Below, piece by piece: positions 16,306-25,583 of a stretch of 64,000 nt of DNA (within the stretch, counting starts at the first letter, position 1; each line of letters starts with the position of its first letter). Under the pieces are notes generated by a model. It saw nothing but the letters and a program-made list of their open reading frames with translations, did no database searches and was not told where the DNA came from. Origin of the DNA: Treponema socranskii subsp. buccale (lineage in GTDB: Bacteria > Spirochaetota > Spirochaetia > Treponematales > Treponemataceae). Made by a program: the position numbers and the translations under genes. The stretch spans positions 124,001 to 188,000 of the forward strand of contig NZ_CP054258.1 of assembly GCF_024181585.1 (NCBI RefSeq). Direction: 5' to 3'.

Positions 16306-17244
16306 TTACAGTCCCGTACCCTCGTCGATTCCCATCATGATATTCATACACTGCACCGCAGCTCCCGACGCTCCTTTGCCGAGATTGTCGAAGCGTGCGG
16401 AGATTACGATGCGCTCGTCGTTTCCGTACACGAATATCTGCATATCGTTCGTTCCCGAAAGCGTATTTGCCGCGATAAATCCGCCGTCGATCGTATCCTG
16501 CAGTTCCATAACCTTAATAAATTTTGAACCCTCATAGCGGGACGCAAACATCTCCCGTACGTCAAGAGCGGAAACTTTTTTTGCAAGCAGCCGCACGTGC
16601 AGAGGCACGGTAACCGTCATACCCGAAAAATAATCGCATATATACGGAGTAAAGGCGGGCGGAAAATCCAAGCCGCTTATCTTTTGCATTTCCGGCAAAT
16701 GCTTGTGATGCTGCGTCAGCGCGTAGAGGCGCGGGGAGGCGAGTTCTTCGGGGCGGTTTTCCGCTTCGTACTCGGCGATCGCTTTTTTGCCCGCGCCGCT
16801 GTAGCCTGAAACCGCGTGGCATACGACGGGATAATCGCGTCCCATGATGTGCGAAGAGATGAGCGGAAAGCAGATCGCGTTAAAGCCGCTCGCATAGCAG
16901 CCGGGAACCGCGACCCGTTTCGATCTTTCGATGCGGTGCCTGAAATCGCTTGAAAGTTCGGGGAAACCGTAATCCCAGCCGGGAGCCGTACGGTGCGCAG
17001 TCGACGCGTCGATGATGCGCACGGCGGGATTCGTGCACAGCTCTGCGGCTTCGACGGCAGCGGCATCGGGGAGACATAAAAACGTAAAGTCGGAATTATT
17101 AATTAATTTTTTTCGTTCGTCCGCGTCTTTTCTTTTGTCGTCGTCTATGCGCAGTATTTCGATGTCGCTTCGCTTTGCAAAGCGCTCGTATATCTTTAAA
17201 CCCGTCGTACCTTCCTGTCCGTCGATAAAAACCCTGTATGCCAT
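16306..17244 (-). CDS. argC: N-acetyl-gamma-glutamyl-phosphate reductase (type 2)
   Basis: 312 aa, the short ArgC type. It reduces N-acetylglutamyl phosphate with NADPH in arginine synthesis. Visible marks are VFIDGQEGTTG near the N-terminus (NADP-binding), FLCLPDAAAVEA, the catalytic Cys in VAVPGCYASGF, and the His-containing LTQHHKHLPE. Start ATG 17244 fits both the family N-terminus and a promoter placed exactly upstream with no Shine-Dalgarno, so the message should be leaderless. The next arginine genes (argJ, argB, argD) are 37 kb away. Confidence 0.94.
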   Translation of the reverse strand: MAYRVFIDGQEGTTGLKIYERFAKRSDIEILRIDDDKRKDADERKKLINNSDFTFLCLPDAAAVEAAELCTNPAVRIIDASTAHRTAPGWDYGFPELSSDFRHRIERSKRVAVPGCYASGFNAICFPLISSHIMGRDYPVVCHAVSGYSGAGKKAIAEYEAENRPEELASPRLYALTQHHKHLPEMQKISGLDFPPAFTPYICDYFSGMTVTVPLHVRLLAKKVSALDVREMFASRYEGSKFIKVMELQDTIDGGFIAANTLSGTNDMQIFVYGNDERIVISARFDNLGKGASGAAVQCMNIMMGIDEGTGL

Positions 17245-17250
17245 ACGTCT

Positions 17251-17279
17251 ACTATAGTGCAGTAAAAAAAACTGTGCAA
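17251..17279 (-). promoter_or_regulatory. Leaderless promoter of argC
   Basis: TTGCAC, 17-bp spacer, TATAGT, then 6 nt and the ATG. Transcription should begin at the start codon. Confidence 0.75.
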
Positions 17280-17478
17280 TCACAACAGGATGTAGTACAA
17301 ATATTCTTTTTCTTTTTCGGGTGTTGCGCCTCGCTTCGCTCGGCGCCGGGCTTTGCGGGGTTCCGCGCATAAGCGCTCCATTCCCTCGCTCGCACGGCTC
17401 GCTCGGGAACGGCTTCGCCGCCCCTCCAATCCCTAACACGGAAGAGAGAGACGTAACCGGCGGCTTATCGAAATACGT

Positions 17479-18162
17479 TTACGGTTTTAATTTCAGACTG
17501 CACAAATATTTTTTGCGGTCGTCGGGAACGCGGTAACTTTCAATCGCTTTTTGAATCGTTTTGTTGTGAGTCCATACATCGAGCTTTTTCTTTTCGATAA
17601 AGGGAAGAGCGGCATCGTATTGTTTTGCGAGCGCCGTCGCAAAATACCATGCGACCATCATATTGATATAGTATTCGTCCGAACGTATTTTTGAAACGAG
17701 GGTCGCGGACGAAAGCGTAAAGCGTTCGTCGAGAAAAAAGCGCATGAGTATGCCGATGCCGAATCTCACCGTATAAGTTTTTTTCGATGCCATCCATTCC
17801 TGCGCTTTTTTGTACAACGCAGGAATATTTTTTTCGAGCGCTTTCGGACTCATCGAATCGCAGGTCGCCCAGTTGTCGACGTAGGGCAAAAAATCGTCGA
17901 GAGCGGCGACGGCGTCGTCGAAATCGGCAATCGTTTCGATGATGAACGCGTGTACGTTGTTTTCTTCGTAATAGACGTGCGGTAATTTTTTAATAAATTC
18001 TTTCGCATCGGAAGTCTTTGCGAAGTCTTTTGCAAAAGAGCGGAGCGCGGGAGTCCGTATGCCGATGATCGTTTCGCTCGGAAGCGTCGGCAAAAGTTTT
18101 TGCTGAAATCGCCGGTAAGCCTCATCCTGCATCGAAAATAATTTTTTTTGAAGCGCCGTCAT
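17479..18162 (-). CDS. DNA alkylation repair protein (AlkD-like HEAT-repeat glycosylase)
   Basis: 227 aa. The start ATG 18162 matches the family start (ALQKKLFSMQDEAYRRFQQKLLPT). IIGIRTPALRSFAKDF, the central helical repeats and DNWATCD.MSPKAL with its Trp and Asp are typical of AlkD-like proteins, which remove 3-methyladenine and 7-methylguanine from DNA. The promoter abuts the start and no Shine-Dalgarno is present. It is transcribed away from the ABC transporter. Confidence 0.88.
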   Translation of the reverse strand: MTALQKKLFSMQDEAYRRFQQKLLPTLPSETIIGIRTPALRSFAKDFAKTSDAKEFIKKLPHVYYEENNVHAFIIETIADFDDAVAALDDFLPYVDNWATCDSMSPKALEKNIPALYKKAQEWMASKKTYTVRFGIGILMRFFLDERFTLSSATLVSKIRSDEYYINMMVAWYFATALAKQYDAALPFIEKKKLDVWTHNKTIQKAIESYRVPDDRKKYLCSLKLKP

Positions 18163-18168
18163 AAAACA

Positions 18169-18197
18169 AGTGTAGCCGAAATACCGGCGGGAAACAA
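18169..18197 (-). promoter_or_regulatory. Leaderless promoter of the alkD-like gene
   Basis: TTGTTT, 17-bp spacer, TACACT, then 6 nt and the ATG at 18162. Confidence 0.65.
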
Positions 18198-18299
18198 GGG
18201 TTATAAAAAAGCGGTAATCGATAACGGCGGAATACGAGAAACGAATTCTCCGGAGCTGATAGCACAGCATGCGTAAATTCGCTATACTGTCCGTATTCT

Positions 18300-19001
18300 A
18301 TGGAACCGATATTGACTGTTGAAAATTTGACGAAGCGGTACGGCGCAAAGCCCGCGCTTAAAGATATTTCGCTCGTGCTCGAAGCGGGACGAATCATGGG
18401 ACTCATGGGGCCGAACGGCAGCGGCAAGACGACGTTTTTGAAAGTCGTTGCGGGGCTGCAAAAGGCGAACGGCGGAAAAGTGTGCGTGTGCGGAAACCCC
18501 GTCGGCGTTGAAAGCAAAAAATACGTATCCTTTTTACCCGATCGGAATATTATGCCGAAGTGGATGACGGCACTCGACGCTTTCGATTATTACCGCGATT
18601 ATTTTGACGATTTCGACGTGCGCAAAGCGTCCGATATGCTCGATTTCGTCCGTCTCGAAAAAAACGTTCCCGTCTCGCAGATGTCGAAAGGCATGATCGA
18701 AAAGCTGAATTTGACTTTGTGTTTTTCACGCAGTGCAAAATTGTTTTTGCTCGACGAGCCGCTCGGCGGCGTCGATCCCGTTGCAAGGGAAAGAATCGTA
18801 TCGGCTATCGTCAACACGTACAATCCTTCTTCATCGATCATCGTGAGCACTCATCTCGTACACGACATCGAACACATGTTCAACGACGTGTGTTTTATCG
18901 GCAACGGAGAAATCGTGCTGTATGAAGATGCGAGCGTGCTGAAAAGCCGACGCGGCATGGACATCGATGAACTGTATATCGATACGTTTAAGGAAATGTA
19001 A
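18300..19001 (+). CDS. ABC transporter ATP-binding protein
   Basis: 233 aa. Walker A is GPNGSGKTT (about residue 38), Walker B is KLFLLDEPLGGVD, and the H-loop is VSTHLVHD. The signature reads QMSKGM instead of LSGGQ, as in the GntR-linked YtrB/EcsA-like exporters. It has no Shine-Dalgarno; a TATACT at 18283-18288 leaves a leader of only about 5 nt. It pairs with the membrane protein gene 37 bp downstream. Confidence 0.92.
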   Translation: MEPILTVENLTKRYGAKPALKDISLVLEAGRIMGLMGPNGSGKTTFLKVVAGLQKANGGKVCVCGNPVGVESKKYVSFLPDRNIMPKWMTALDAFDYYRDYFDDFDVRKASDMLDFVRLEKNVPVSQMSKGMIEKLNLTLCFSRSAKLFLLDEPLGGVDPVARERIVSAIVNTYNPSSSIIVSTHLVHDIEHMFNDVCFIGNGEIVLYEDASVLKSRRGMDIDELYIDTFKEM

Positions 19002-19038
19002 AAAACGGCGTTTGAAATATCGCCGTCAGGGAGCTGTA

Positions 19039-19872
19039 ATGATTACGCACGCAACGTTGAAACAGGAATGGAAAGCGAGCCGTCTGCGCATTTTGTATAC
19101 GAGCGCCGTTATCGCGATGGTGCTGCTCGGTGCGGTTCTTGTTAATTTTATCGCGTATCAAACGAGGTCGGATCACCTTTCGCTTTTCGGTATGATACTG
19201 TATTTTATCGGATTTTGCTGCGCGGGGATCATCCCGCTGTATGCGCTGATTCGCGGAAGCGGCAATATGCAGCCGATTCTTTTCGGCGATACGGGATGGC
19301 TTGCGTTGCTTGTGCCCGAACGAAGCTATGCACAGCTCGGAGCGAGGCAGCTCGTAAATCTTGCCGAATACGTCATCTATATGCTGCCGGCTCTGTTGTA
19401 TCTGTCGTTTATGGCGCCGACTGCGGGGCTCTTGTTTCACGGCGCGTTTTCGGAATATATGCCGTTTCCGGTCAACCCGGGTATGTCCTATGTCGAAAGC
19501 ATAAAGCAGCTGTACCGCTTTGCGTTTGCCGAACATTTTTTAGAACTCGTACAATTCGGTGTCATGGGCGTCATCTCTTTTGCAAGCTGGCAGGCGATGT
19601 TCAATTTTGCGATGGCGCTGTATGCCGCATTTATCCGTACGAAAAAACCGAATAAATTTTTAATCGCGGTGATCATATTTTTTCTGTTTTATTTTCCGAT
19701 GCGCATCGGTACGCTCGGTTTCGATGCCGACGTGAGCGACATGGTTCGGAACTCGTCGGTCTATGCGGCAGTGCTGCGCTATTCGTGGAATCATACGCTG
19801 CGTTATGCGATTTTCGGCGCAGTATATTTTTTGGCGACGGGCTGGCTTATGGAGCACAAAATCGAGGTGTGA
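19039..19872 (+). CDS. ABC-2 type transporter permease
   Basis: 277 aa from ATG 19039 with GGGAG upstream. Six or so hydrophobic segments are seen (about 20-45, 60-85, 110-140, 175-205, 215-235, 250-272). No substrate signature. It should form the membrane channel for the preceding ATPase. The stop is directly followed by the pyrF start (1 bp apart). Confidence 0.85.
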   Translation: MITHATLKQEWKASRLRILYTSAVIAMVLLGAVLVNFIAYQTRSDHLSLFGMILYFIGFCCAGIIPLYALIRGSGNMQPILFGDTGWLALLVPERSYAQLGARQLVNLAEYVIYMLPALLYLSFMAPTAGLLFHGAFSEYMPFPVNPGMSYVESIKQLYRFAFAEHFLELVQFGVMGVISFASWQAMFNFAMALYAAFIRTKKPNKFLIAVIIFFLFYFPMRIGTLGFDADVSDMVRNSSVYAAVLRYSWNHTLRYAIFGAVYFLATGWLMEHKIEV

Positions 19873-19873
19873 C

Positions 19874-20779
19874 GTGAACCACGCGATGGAACGTCTTCGG
19901 GAGCTTTCGAAAAAAAACGGACCGCTGTGCGTCGGACTCGACACCGATCCGTCGTATATCCCCGAAAGCGTTTTGCGCCGATTCGGCGGAAAAGCGGAAG
20001 CGGTTTTCGCATACAACAGAGAAATTGTTAATCGAATTGCGGCCGACAAAAGTGCGTGCTGCTGTAAAGTACAGATCGCGTATTACGAAGCGATGGGCGT
20101 TGCGGGAATGAGCGCGTATGCGAAAACGCTTTCGGCGGTGAGGGCTGCAGGGCTGTCGGTCATTTCCGACATCAAGCGGGGAGACATCGCGAATACGGCG
20201 GAAGCCTATGCGCGTGCGCATTTTTCGGGCGACTTCGAAACGGATATCGTGACGGTAAATCCGTATATGGGTTTCGATACGCTTTCGCCCTTTGCGGATT
20301 TTTGCAAAAAGGGCAAAGGGATATTCGTTTTGCTCCGCACGTCGAATCCCGGGGCGGCGGACATCGAACGAAGGGAGCTTAAAGAAGGAGGCGTCGTATT
20401 CGGCATCGTCGGTGCGGAACTCAAGCGGCTTGCGAAAGAATGCTCCGAGTATTATCCGGCCGAGTGCTGTCCGCCCGTCGGTGCCGTCGTCGGCTGTACG
20501 GAAGAAAGCGATGCCCGTTTTTTGCGCGACGCGTATCCCGAACTCTTTTTTTTGATCCCCGGCTACGGTGCTCAGGGCGGAAAAGCGCGCGTTGCCGCTG
20601 CACTCCTCGGCAAAGCCGGCGGCGTCGTCAACTCTTCGCGCGCTCTTTTATGCGCATGGAAAAACGATGCGGATTTCCTGCGAAAAGCGGATGAAGGGAC
20701 GATTACGCTTTCCGATATGGCCGATGCGGCTGCTCGAAGCGCGCTTTCGGCAAAAGAAGAATTGTGCGCTTTGACGTAA
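19874..20779 (+). CDS. pyrF: Orotidine 5'-phosphate decarboxylase (type 2)
   Basis: 301 aa with GTG start at 19874; GAGGTG lies just upstream and an alternative ATG at 19886 would remove only four residues. LCVGLDTDPSYIP and the catalytic DIKRGDIANTAEAYA (Lys and two Asp) identify the longer type 2 enzyme, which forms UMP from OMP. GYGAQGG and VVNSSRA near the end hold the phosphate. It is coupled to the ABC permease gene, an unusual partner. Confidence 0.94.
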   Translation: MNHAMERLRELSKKNGPLCVGLDTDPSYIPESVLRRFGGKAEAVFAYNREIVNRIAADKSACCCKVQIAYYEAMGVAGMSAYAKTLSAVRAAGLSVISDIKRGDIANTAEAYARAHFSGDFETDIVTVNPYMGFDTLSPFADFCKKGKGIFVLLRTSNPGAADIERRELKEGGVVFGIVGAELKRLAKECSEYYPAECCPPVGAVVGCTEESDARFLRDAYPELFFLIPGYGAQGGKARVAAALLGKAGGVVNSSRALLCAWKNDADFLRKADEGTITLSDMADAAARSALSAKEELCALT

Positions 20780-21195
20780 GCGCCGGCTTTTACATCGTGC
20801 ATCGGACAAAGATGCATCGCGTAAAGATTGTCATTTACGAATTGATGTGTTAGTATGAAGTCTGATGACGCGTTTTATTTAATTTGAAATTGAATCTTTC
20901 AACTCGGCTCTAAGCGCGGACACGCGGGATTTGTTCTGTCGTAAAGCGCACGCACAATATGTTTTACAACGGAGGTACGATAAAAAGCGCCGTCTGAAAT
21001 ATCGCCGATACTTTTTATCTCGAGTTTGCTTGGATGTTTGCAGAAGACGTGTATACGTGTTATTTCGATAAAAATCGCATGAATACGATACGTTTTGTTT
21101 TGCAAACTCGACTATTGAACGTGTGCGCACACGCGCACGGCTAAAAACTTTTTCGGAAATTGATATTTCCTGCAAAAGTTTTTATGGGAGGAAAA
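20780..21195. other. 416-bp intergenic region without a gene
   Basis: No supported reading frame. It holds an inverted pair CGAGTTTGC (21021-21029) and GCAAACTCG (21103-21111) around 73 nt, similar in core sequence to the ends of the MITE-like elements, and a short GTGTGCGCACAC palindrome near 21121. It must also hold the promoter of the following operon, but I could not place one with confidence. Confidence 0.5.
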
Positions 21196-22977
21196 ATGAG
21201 GAAATTCGCTTTTAAGCGGACGGCAGCGGTGATGCTTGCAGCATCGTTGTTTTTTGTTTCTTGCGGAGGCGGAAACAAATTCAAAGCGGGAACCTATACC
21301 GGTGAGGGTACGGGTATGGGAGGGGCGCTCACGGTGCAGGTAAAGCTTTCCGCTTCGAAAATCGAATCGGTAACGGTAACGAAGCACAACGAAACGCCCG
21401 GCATCAGCGATCCTGCGATCGAAAAGATTCCGGCGCAGATCGTCGCTTCCCAAAAAACGAACCTCGATGTTATCGGCGGATGTTCGATTACGAGCCGCGC
21501 GATTATGCAGGCGGCGGATGCTGCGCTCAAAAGCGCGGGCGTCAATGTCGAAAAGCTTAACGCGGCAACCGTTTCTTCTGCGGAAACGAAAGCGGCCGAT
21601 GTCGAAAAGACGGCGGACGTTATCGTCGTCGGCGCGGGAGGAGCGGGTATGGCAGCCGGCGTTCAGGCAAATCAAAACGGCGCGACGGTTATCATCATCG
21701 AAAAGACGGCTCGCGTCGGAGGCGATACGATTATGGCCGGCGGCGCGCTGAACGCGGTCGACGACGGCAGCGAAACGGCAAAAGCGAACAAAGATTCGGT
21801 CGCGCTGCATTACAAGCAGACCTATGAGGGCGGCGACAAGCAGGGTGATCCCGCTTTGATCCACGTGCTTACGGATAATGCGTGGAAAGGCGTCGAGTGG
21901 CTCAAATCGATGGGCATGGAATTCAAGCCTGGCACGTTTACGGTAACCGGCGGTTTGTGGCCGCGCGCGCATAAACCGGTAGACCCCGTCGGCACGGGAT
22001 TTTTCAAAACCTATAACCGCTATATCGATTCGCACGAGGGCATCGAAGTGATGCTCAACACGAAGGGTGAAAGTTTTATCGTCGAAAACGGTAAAGTCGT
22101 CGGCGTCAATGCGATCGGTGAAACGGGCAACAAAGTGACGCTTCGCGCGAATAAGGGCGTAGTTCTTGCGACCGGCGGTTTTGCACGCAATGTCGAAATG
22201 CGCGAAAAATATAACAAACAATGGCCGACGCTCGGTGCGAATATTCCTTCGACGAACCCGCCGAGTTCGACGGGAGACGCTTTTGCCATGCTCGAACCGC
22301 TTCACGCGCAGCTCGTGCAGATGGAAAACATCCAGCTCCTGCCGCTCGGCGATCCCGAAACGGGAAGCCTCTCCGGCAATATCGAAATGGATGTCGAACG
22401 CCGCATCTTTGTCAATAAAAACGGCGACCGCTTTGTCGATGAAGGCGCTAGGCGCGATACGATGACGATGGCGTTGTTTCATCAGCCGGATAACTATATG
22501 TGGATCGTACTCGATTCGCACTGCTATCCGACGGGCGACGAAAAAAACAATTTCAACGAATCCGCGAACGAACTTGTTGCGGCCGGCCGCGCGGTAAAAG
22601 CGAACTCCGTCGAAGAGCTTGCAAAAGCGATGAACGTTCCCGCCGATCATTTGAAAGCCGCGCTCGACGATTTCAATAAACACGTCGCCGACAAATCGAA
22701 GGACGCGTTCGGTCGTACGCTTTATTCGACGCCGATCGACAAGCCTCCGTTCTATGCGGCTCCCCGCGTTCCGACGGTTCACCACACGATGGGCGGCGTC
22801 AAAATCGATACGGGCTGTCACGTGTACAACACCGACGGAAAAATCATTCCGGGCTTGTATGCGGCGGGCGAAGTTACCGGCGGCATACACGGTGCGAACC
22901 GCTTGGGCGGCAACGCGCTGACCGATACGGTCGTATTCGGACGCATCGCCGGTACGAACGCAGCTGCGGGTAAATAA
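21196..22977 (+). CDS. Lipoprotein flavin-dependent fumarate/urocanate reductase-like protein (FMN-bind + FAD_binding_2)
   Basis: 593 aa from ATG 21196 with GGGAGG 4 bp upstream. The signal peptide ends LFFVSCGGG (lipobox Cys), placing it in the periplasm. Residues about 27-115 form an FMN_bind domain with GGCSITS, the place where ApbE attaches FMN to Ser or Thr. From about 133 comes the FAD domain with GAGGAGMAAG, then VVLATGGFA and active-site region VPTVHHTMGGV. This layout matches flavocytochrome-like fumarate or urocanate reductases that lack haem. It should reduce an unsaturated carboxylate outside the inner membrane; the electron donor is not visible. It heads an operon with an aldolase-family gene and a tricarboxylate transporter. 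Confidence 0.88.
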   Translation: MRKFAFKRTAAVMLAASLFFVSCGGGNKFKAGTYTGEGTGMGGALTVQVKLSASKIESVTVTKHNETPGISDPAIEKIPAQIVASQKTNLDVIGGCSITSRAIMQAADAALKSAGVNVEKLNAATVSSAETKAADVEKTADVIVVGAGGAGMAAGVQANQNGATVIIIEKTARVGGDTIMAGGALNAVDDGSETAKANKDSVALHYKQTYEGGDKQGDPALIHVLTDNAWKGVEWLKSMGMEFKPGTFTVTGGLWPRAHKPVDPVGTGFFKTYNRYIDSHEGIEVMLNTKGESFIVENGKVVGVNAIGETGNKVTLRANKGVVLATGGFARNVEMREKYNKQWPTLGANIPSTNPPSSTGDAFAMLEPLHAQLVQMENIQLLPLGDPETGSLSGNIEMDVERRIFVNKNGDRFVDEGARRDTMTMALFHQPDNYMWIVLDSHCYPTGDEKNNFNESANELVAAGRAVKANSVEELAKAMNVPADHLKAALDDFNKHVADKSKDAFGRTLYSTPIDKPPFYAAPRVPTVHHTMGGVKIDTGCHVYNTDGKIIPGLYAAGEVTGGIHGANRLGGNALTDTVVFGRIAGTNAAAGK

Positions 22978-23005
22978 TCGTCCGTTCTGACTTATGGGAG
23001 GTTCT

Positions 23006-23890
23006 ATGAAAAAATTATACGGCGTTATTACCGCCATGACAACACCGTTTACGCAAGACAACAAAGTGGACGTCGCGGCGCTTGAAGAACAGACCGAATT
23101 TTTAATTCAAAAAGGCATTCACTGTTTGTATCCGTGCGGTACGACGGGTGAAATGTTTTCGATGTCCGCCGAAGAGCGCGAACTCGTCGCCGAAACCGTT
23201 GTCAAAAAAGCCGCCGGCCGCGTAACGGTTTTCGTCCACGTCGGTGCAATGTGTCAGGACTGTACGATCCGTCTTGCAAAACACGCGCACAGCATCGGTG
23301 CTGACGGCGTGGGCATCATTACGCCGGTGTTCTTCCATGTCGATGACCGCGCTATGGTCGAATATTATAAAACGGTATGCGCCGCGCTGCCGGACGATTT
23401 TCCCGTGTATGTATATGTGATTCCTCAGCTTGCGCACAACGACATCGGGGCTGCGACGATGGAAGAGATCGCTTCCGCGTGTAAAAACGTCGTCGGCGTA
23501 AAATACAGTTTTGCCGATATGCGCAGGATAAACGAATATCTGCAAGTGCGCGGAGGAAATTTTTCGGTTGTCCCCGGAGCGGACGATCTCTTTTTGCCCG
23601 CGCTGTCGTGCGGATGCGACGGTACCGTTTCCGGCTGTTCGGGCCCGTTTCCGGAAGCTTTCGTCGACGTGTATAAAGCGTTTCAATCGGGAGATATTGC
23701 CGCGGCTCGGAAAGCGCAGGTTAAAGCAACGAAATTGGCGATGATTATGAAATGCGGCGCGAATATGTCCATATTCAAAAATATCTTAACGATGCGCGGT
23801 ATTCGCGGCGGATACATGCGCCGACCGCTTCTCGATTTGACTGCCGAGCAGGTTGCGGAACTGAAAAAAGAAGTTGCATCGTATTTGTAA
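23006..23890 (+). CDS. Dihydrodipicolinate synthase / N-acetylneuraminate lyase family protein
   Basis: 294 aa from ATG 23006 (GGGAGG upstream, 28 bp after the flavoprotein stop). It is a (beta/alpha)8 class I aldolase: GTTGEMFSMSAEER near residue 45, the Schiff-base Lys in VVGVKYSF and the Tyr before the substrate pocket in VYVYVIPQLA. The usual YNVP motif is changed to YVIP, so neither DapA nor NanA can be claimed. It likely cleaves or forms a 2-keto acid, possibly acting on the product or substrate of the neighbouring transporter. Confidence 0.85.
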   Translation: MKKLYGVITAMTTPFTQDNKVDVAALEEQTEFLIQKGIHCLYPCGTTGEMFSMSAEERELVAETVVKKAAGRVTVFVHVGAMCQDCTIRLAKHAHSIGADGVGIITPVFFHVDDRAMVEYYKTVCAALPDDFPVYVYVIPQLAHNDIGAATMEEIASACKNVVGVKYSFADMRRINEYLQVRGGNFSVVPGADDLFLPALSCGCDGTVSGCSGPFPEAFVDVYKAFQSGDIAAARKAQVKATKLAMIMKCGANMSIFKNILTMRGIRGGYMRRPLLDLTAEQVAELKKEVASYL

Positions 23891-23934
23891 TTGCAAATAC
23901 GGTGTAGAGGTATATGGCTTTTTATGGAGGTAGT

Positions 23935-24900
23935 ATGAAAAGAATCGGAATACTGTGTCTGCTTTCGGCAGCGGTAATTTCTTGGAGCTTTGCTCTGGGT
24001 AATGGAGACAATGTCAAATTTCCCGGCAACAAACAGATTTCTCTGATCGTTCCGTATTCTGCGGGCGGTGCGTCCGATACGACGGCGCGCATCTATGCAT
24101 CGGAACTTGAAAAAGCGCTCCCCGGTACGATCACCGTGAGCAATATCACCGGCGCGTCGGGAGCGACGGGATTGACGCGGGTCAAAAACGCAAAGGCCGA
24201 CGGCTACACGATCGCGTATATGCCCGTCGAATCGACGATGCTCCGCGCACTCGGTCTTACCGATTTGAGCACCGACGATTTCAAATTTATCGGACGGGCG
24301 ATGACGATTCCGTCGGCCGTCACGGTAAAGGCGGATTCTCCGTGGAAGACGATTGAAGATTTCATCGCGTATGCGAAAGCGAATCCGGGAAAAGTCCGCG
24401 TCGGAAATTCCGGAACGGGATCCATCTGGCATGTCGCGGCCGCTTCGGTCGAAGATAAATGCGGCGTTAAATTTACGCACGTTCCGTTTGAAGGCGCGGC
24501 TCCTGCCGTAACCGCTCTTGCCGGCGGCAATATCGAAGCGGTTACCGTTTCTCCGTCGGAAGTACAAAGCCTCGTCAACGACGGTAAACTGAGAGTTTTA
24601 ATAATTCTCGGCGAAGGCCGTTCGTCCGTCGTTCCGAATGTACCGACCGCCCGCGAAAAAGGCATCGACATTGCGATTCAGGGCTGGGGTGCGTTTGCCG
24701 TTCCGAAGGGTACGCCCGCTGAAATCGTGAGTATCCTCGAAAAAGCGTCCTTCGTCGCGCTTAATTCCGCGCCGGTAAAAGAACTGCTTGCATCGCGCGG
24801 TTTCGAACACGCGTATTTGAGCGGTTCCGATATGGATGCCGCCGCCGCAAAAGAATTGAGCTATTACGGAAAATTGATTCCCGCATTGCTCAAAAAATAA
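23935..24900 (+). CDS. tctC: Tripartite tricarboxylate transporter substrate-binding protein (TctC)
   Basis: 321 aa from ATG 23935, with GGAGG upstream; the codons before it are leader. A signal peptide (MKRIGILCLLSAAVISWSFA) precedes the Bug/TctC fold with ISLIVPYSAGGASDTTAR, GASGATG and VPTAREKG. It binds a carboxylate in the periplasm for TctAB. It is separated from tctB by a 141-bp hairpin-rich repeat. Confidence 0.92.
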   Translation: MKRIGILCLLSAAVISWSFALGNGDNVKFPGNKQISLIVPYSAGGASDTTARIYASELEKALPGTITVSNITGASGATGLTRVKNAKADGYTIAYMPVESTMLRALGLTDLSTDDFKFIGRAMTIPSAVTVKADSPWKTIEDFIAYAKANPGKVRVGNSGTGSIWHVAAASVEDKCGVKFTHVPFEGAAPAVTALAGGNIEAVTVSPSEVQSLVNDGKLRVLIILGEGRSSVVPNVPTAREKGIDIAIQGWGAFAVPKGTPAEIVSILEKASFVALNSAPVKELLASRGFEHAYLSGSDMDAAAAKELSYYGKLIPALLKK

Positions 24901-24913
24901 TGCTTTGCCGATC

Positions 24914-25054
24914 GGGGCTGACCAAAAACTTCAGTTTTTGGTCAGCTTCCTTAAATGTACTATGCGACGTTTAAAATTAAGTCATTACAATATAAAGACT
25001 TAATTTTAAACTCGACAGGCTGTCGAGAAAGTAACCGACTTTTGAGACAGCCCC
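24914..25054. repeat. 141-bp multi-hairpin repeat, copy 1, inside the tct operon
   Basis: Ends GGGGCTG and CAGCCCC are inverted. Internal perfect hairpins: GCTGACCAAAAAC/GTTTTTGGTCAGC (24917-24946), TTTAAAATTAAGTC paired with GACTTAATTTTAAA, and CTCGACAG/CTGTCGAG. Copy 2 is at 33008-33147. The first stem differs in both arms between copies (GACC/GGTC here, GTCC/GGAC there), so pairing is preserved. An apparent reading frame running from it into tctB is an artefact. Confidence 0.85.
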
Positions 25055-25086
25055 GATTTTTATCGTATGAAAAGGAGGTCGCCGTT

Positions 25087-25554
25087 ATGCGCAAGGGTGA
25101 TGCGATATCCGGTATTGTGATAACGCTTTTGGGTTTCGGAGTGGTCATTTATACGCTTGCGGAAAATACGATGCGTTTTAACGCGCAAACTTCCGACGGA
25201 GTTCCGGGAGCCGGTTTTTTTCCCGTGCTGCTCGGATCCGTTTTAGGGATTCTCGGCATCGTTTTACTGATTCGCAGCATCCGTGAAAAGATCGAAAAAG
25301 CACAGTCTGCCGCTGCAAGTGAAGAAACAAAAAAAAATATTAAAATGCTCGTACTGACGATAACGGCCATCGTCGTATTTTTTATTTTATGGCAGCTTAC
25401 GAAATTATTTATTTTGTGGGCGCTTGCGCTTGTGGTTTTTCTCAATTTTATATTTGAGCGTACGTGGAAATTCAATATCATCTATTCGGTCGTGTTTGTC
25501 GCTTTTATCTATCTGGCCTTTGTCGTAGGCTTTTCCATTCAATTTAATATCTAA
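25087..25554 (+). CDS. tctB: Tripartite tricarboxylate transporter small membrane subunit (TctB)
   Basis: 155 aa from ATG 25087; AAGGAGGT is 8 bp upstream. Four hydrophobic segments (about 8-28, 40-60, 82-100, 108-150) and the DGVPGAGFFPVLLG entrance are typical of TctB. It forms the small membrane part of the transporter with TctA, 29 bp downstream. Confidence 0.9.
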   Translation: MRKGDAISGIVITLLGFGVVIYTLAENTMRFNAQTSDGVPGAGFFPVLLGSVLGILGIVLLIRSIREKIEKAQSAAASEETKKNIKMLVLTITAIVVFFILWQLTKLFILWALALVVFLNFIFERTWKFNIIYSVVFVAFIYLAFVVGFSIQFNI

Positions 25555-25583
25555 AAAATGACAGATAGTATACGGGAGTATGT

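Noticed and set aside
24955-25086. N-terminal extension of tctB, and a similar small frame at 33060-33150
   Set aside because: Both are translations of the 141-bp hairpin repeat; the shared LQYKDLILNSTGCR peptide reflects the repeat, and tctB has its own AAGGAGGT-preceded start.
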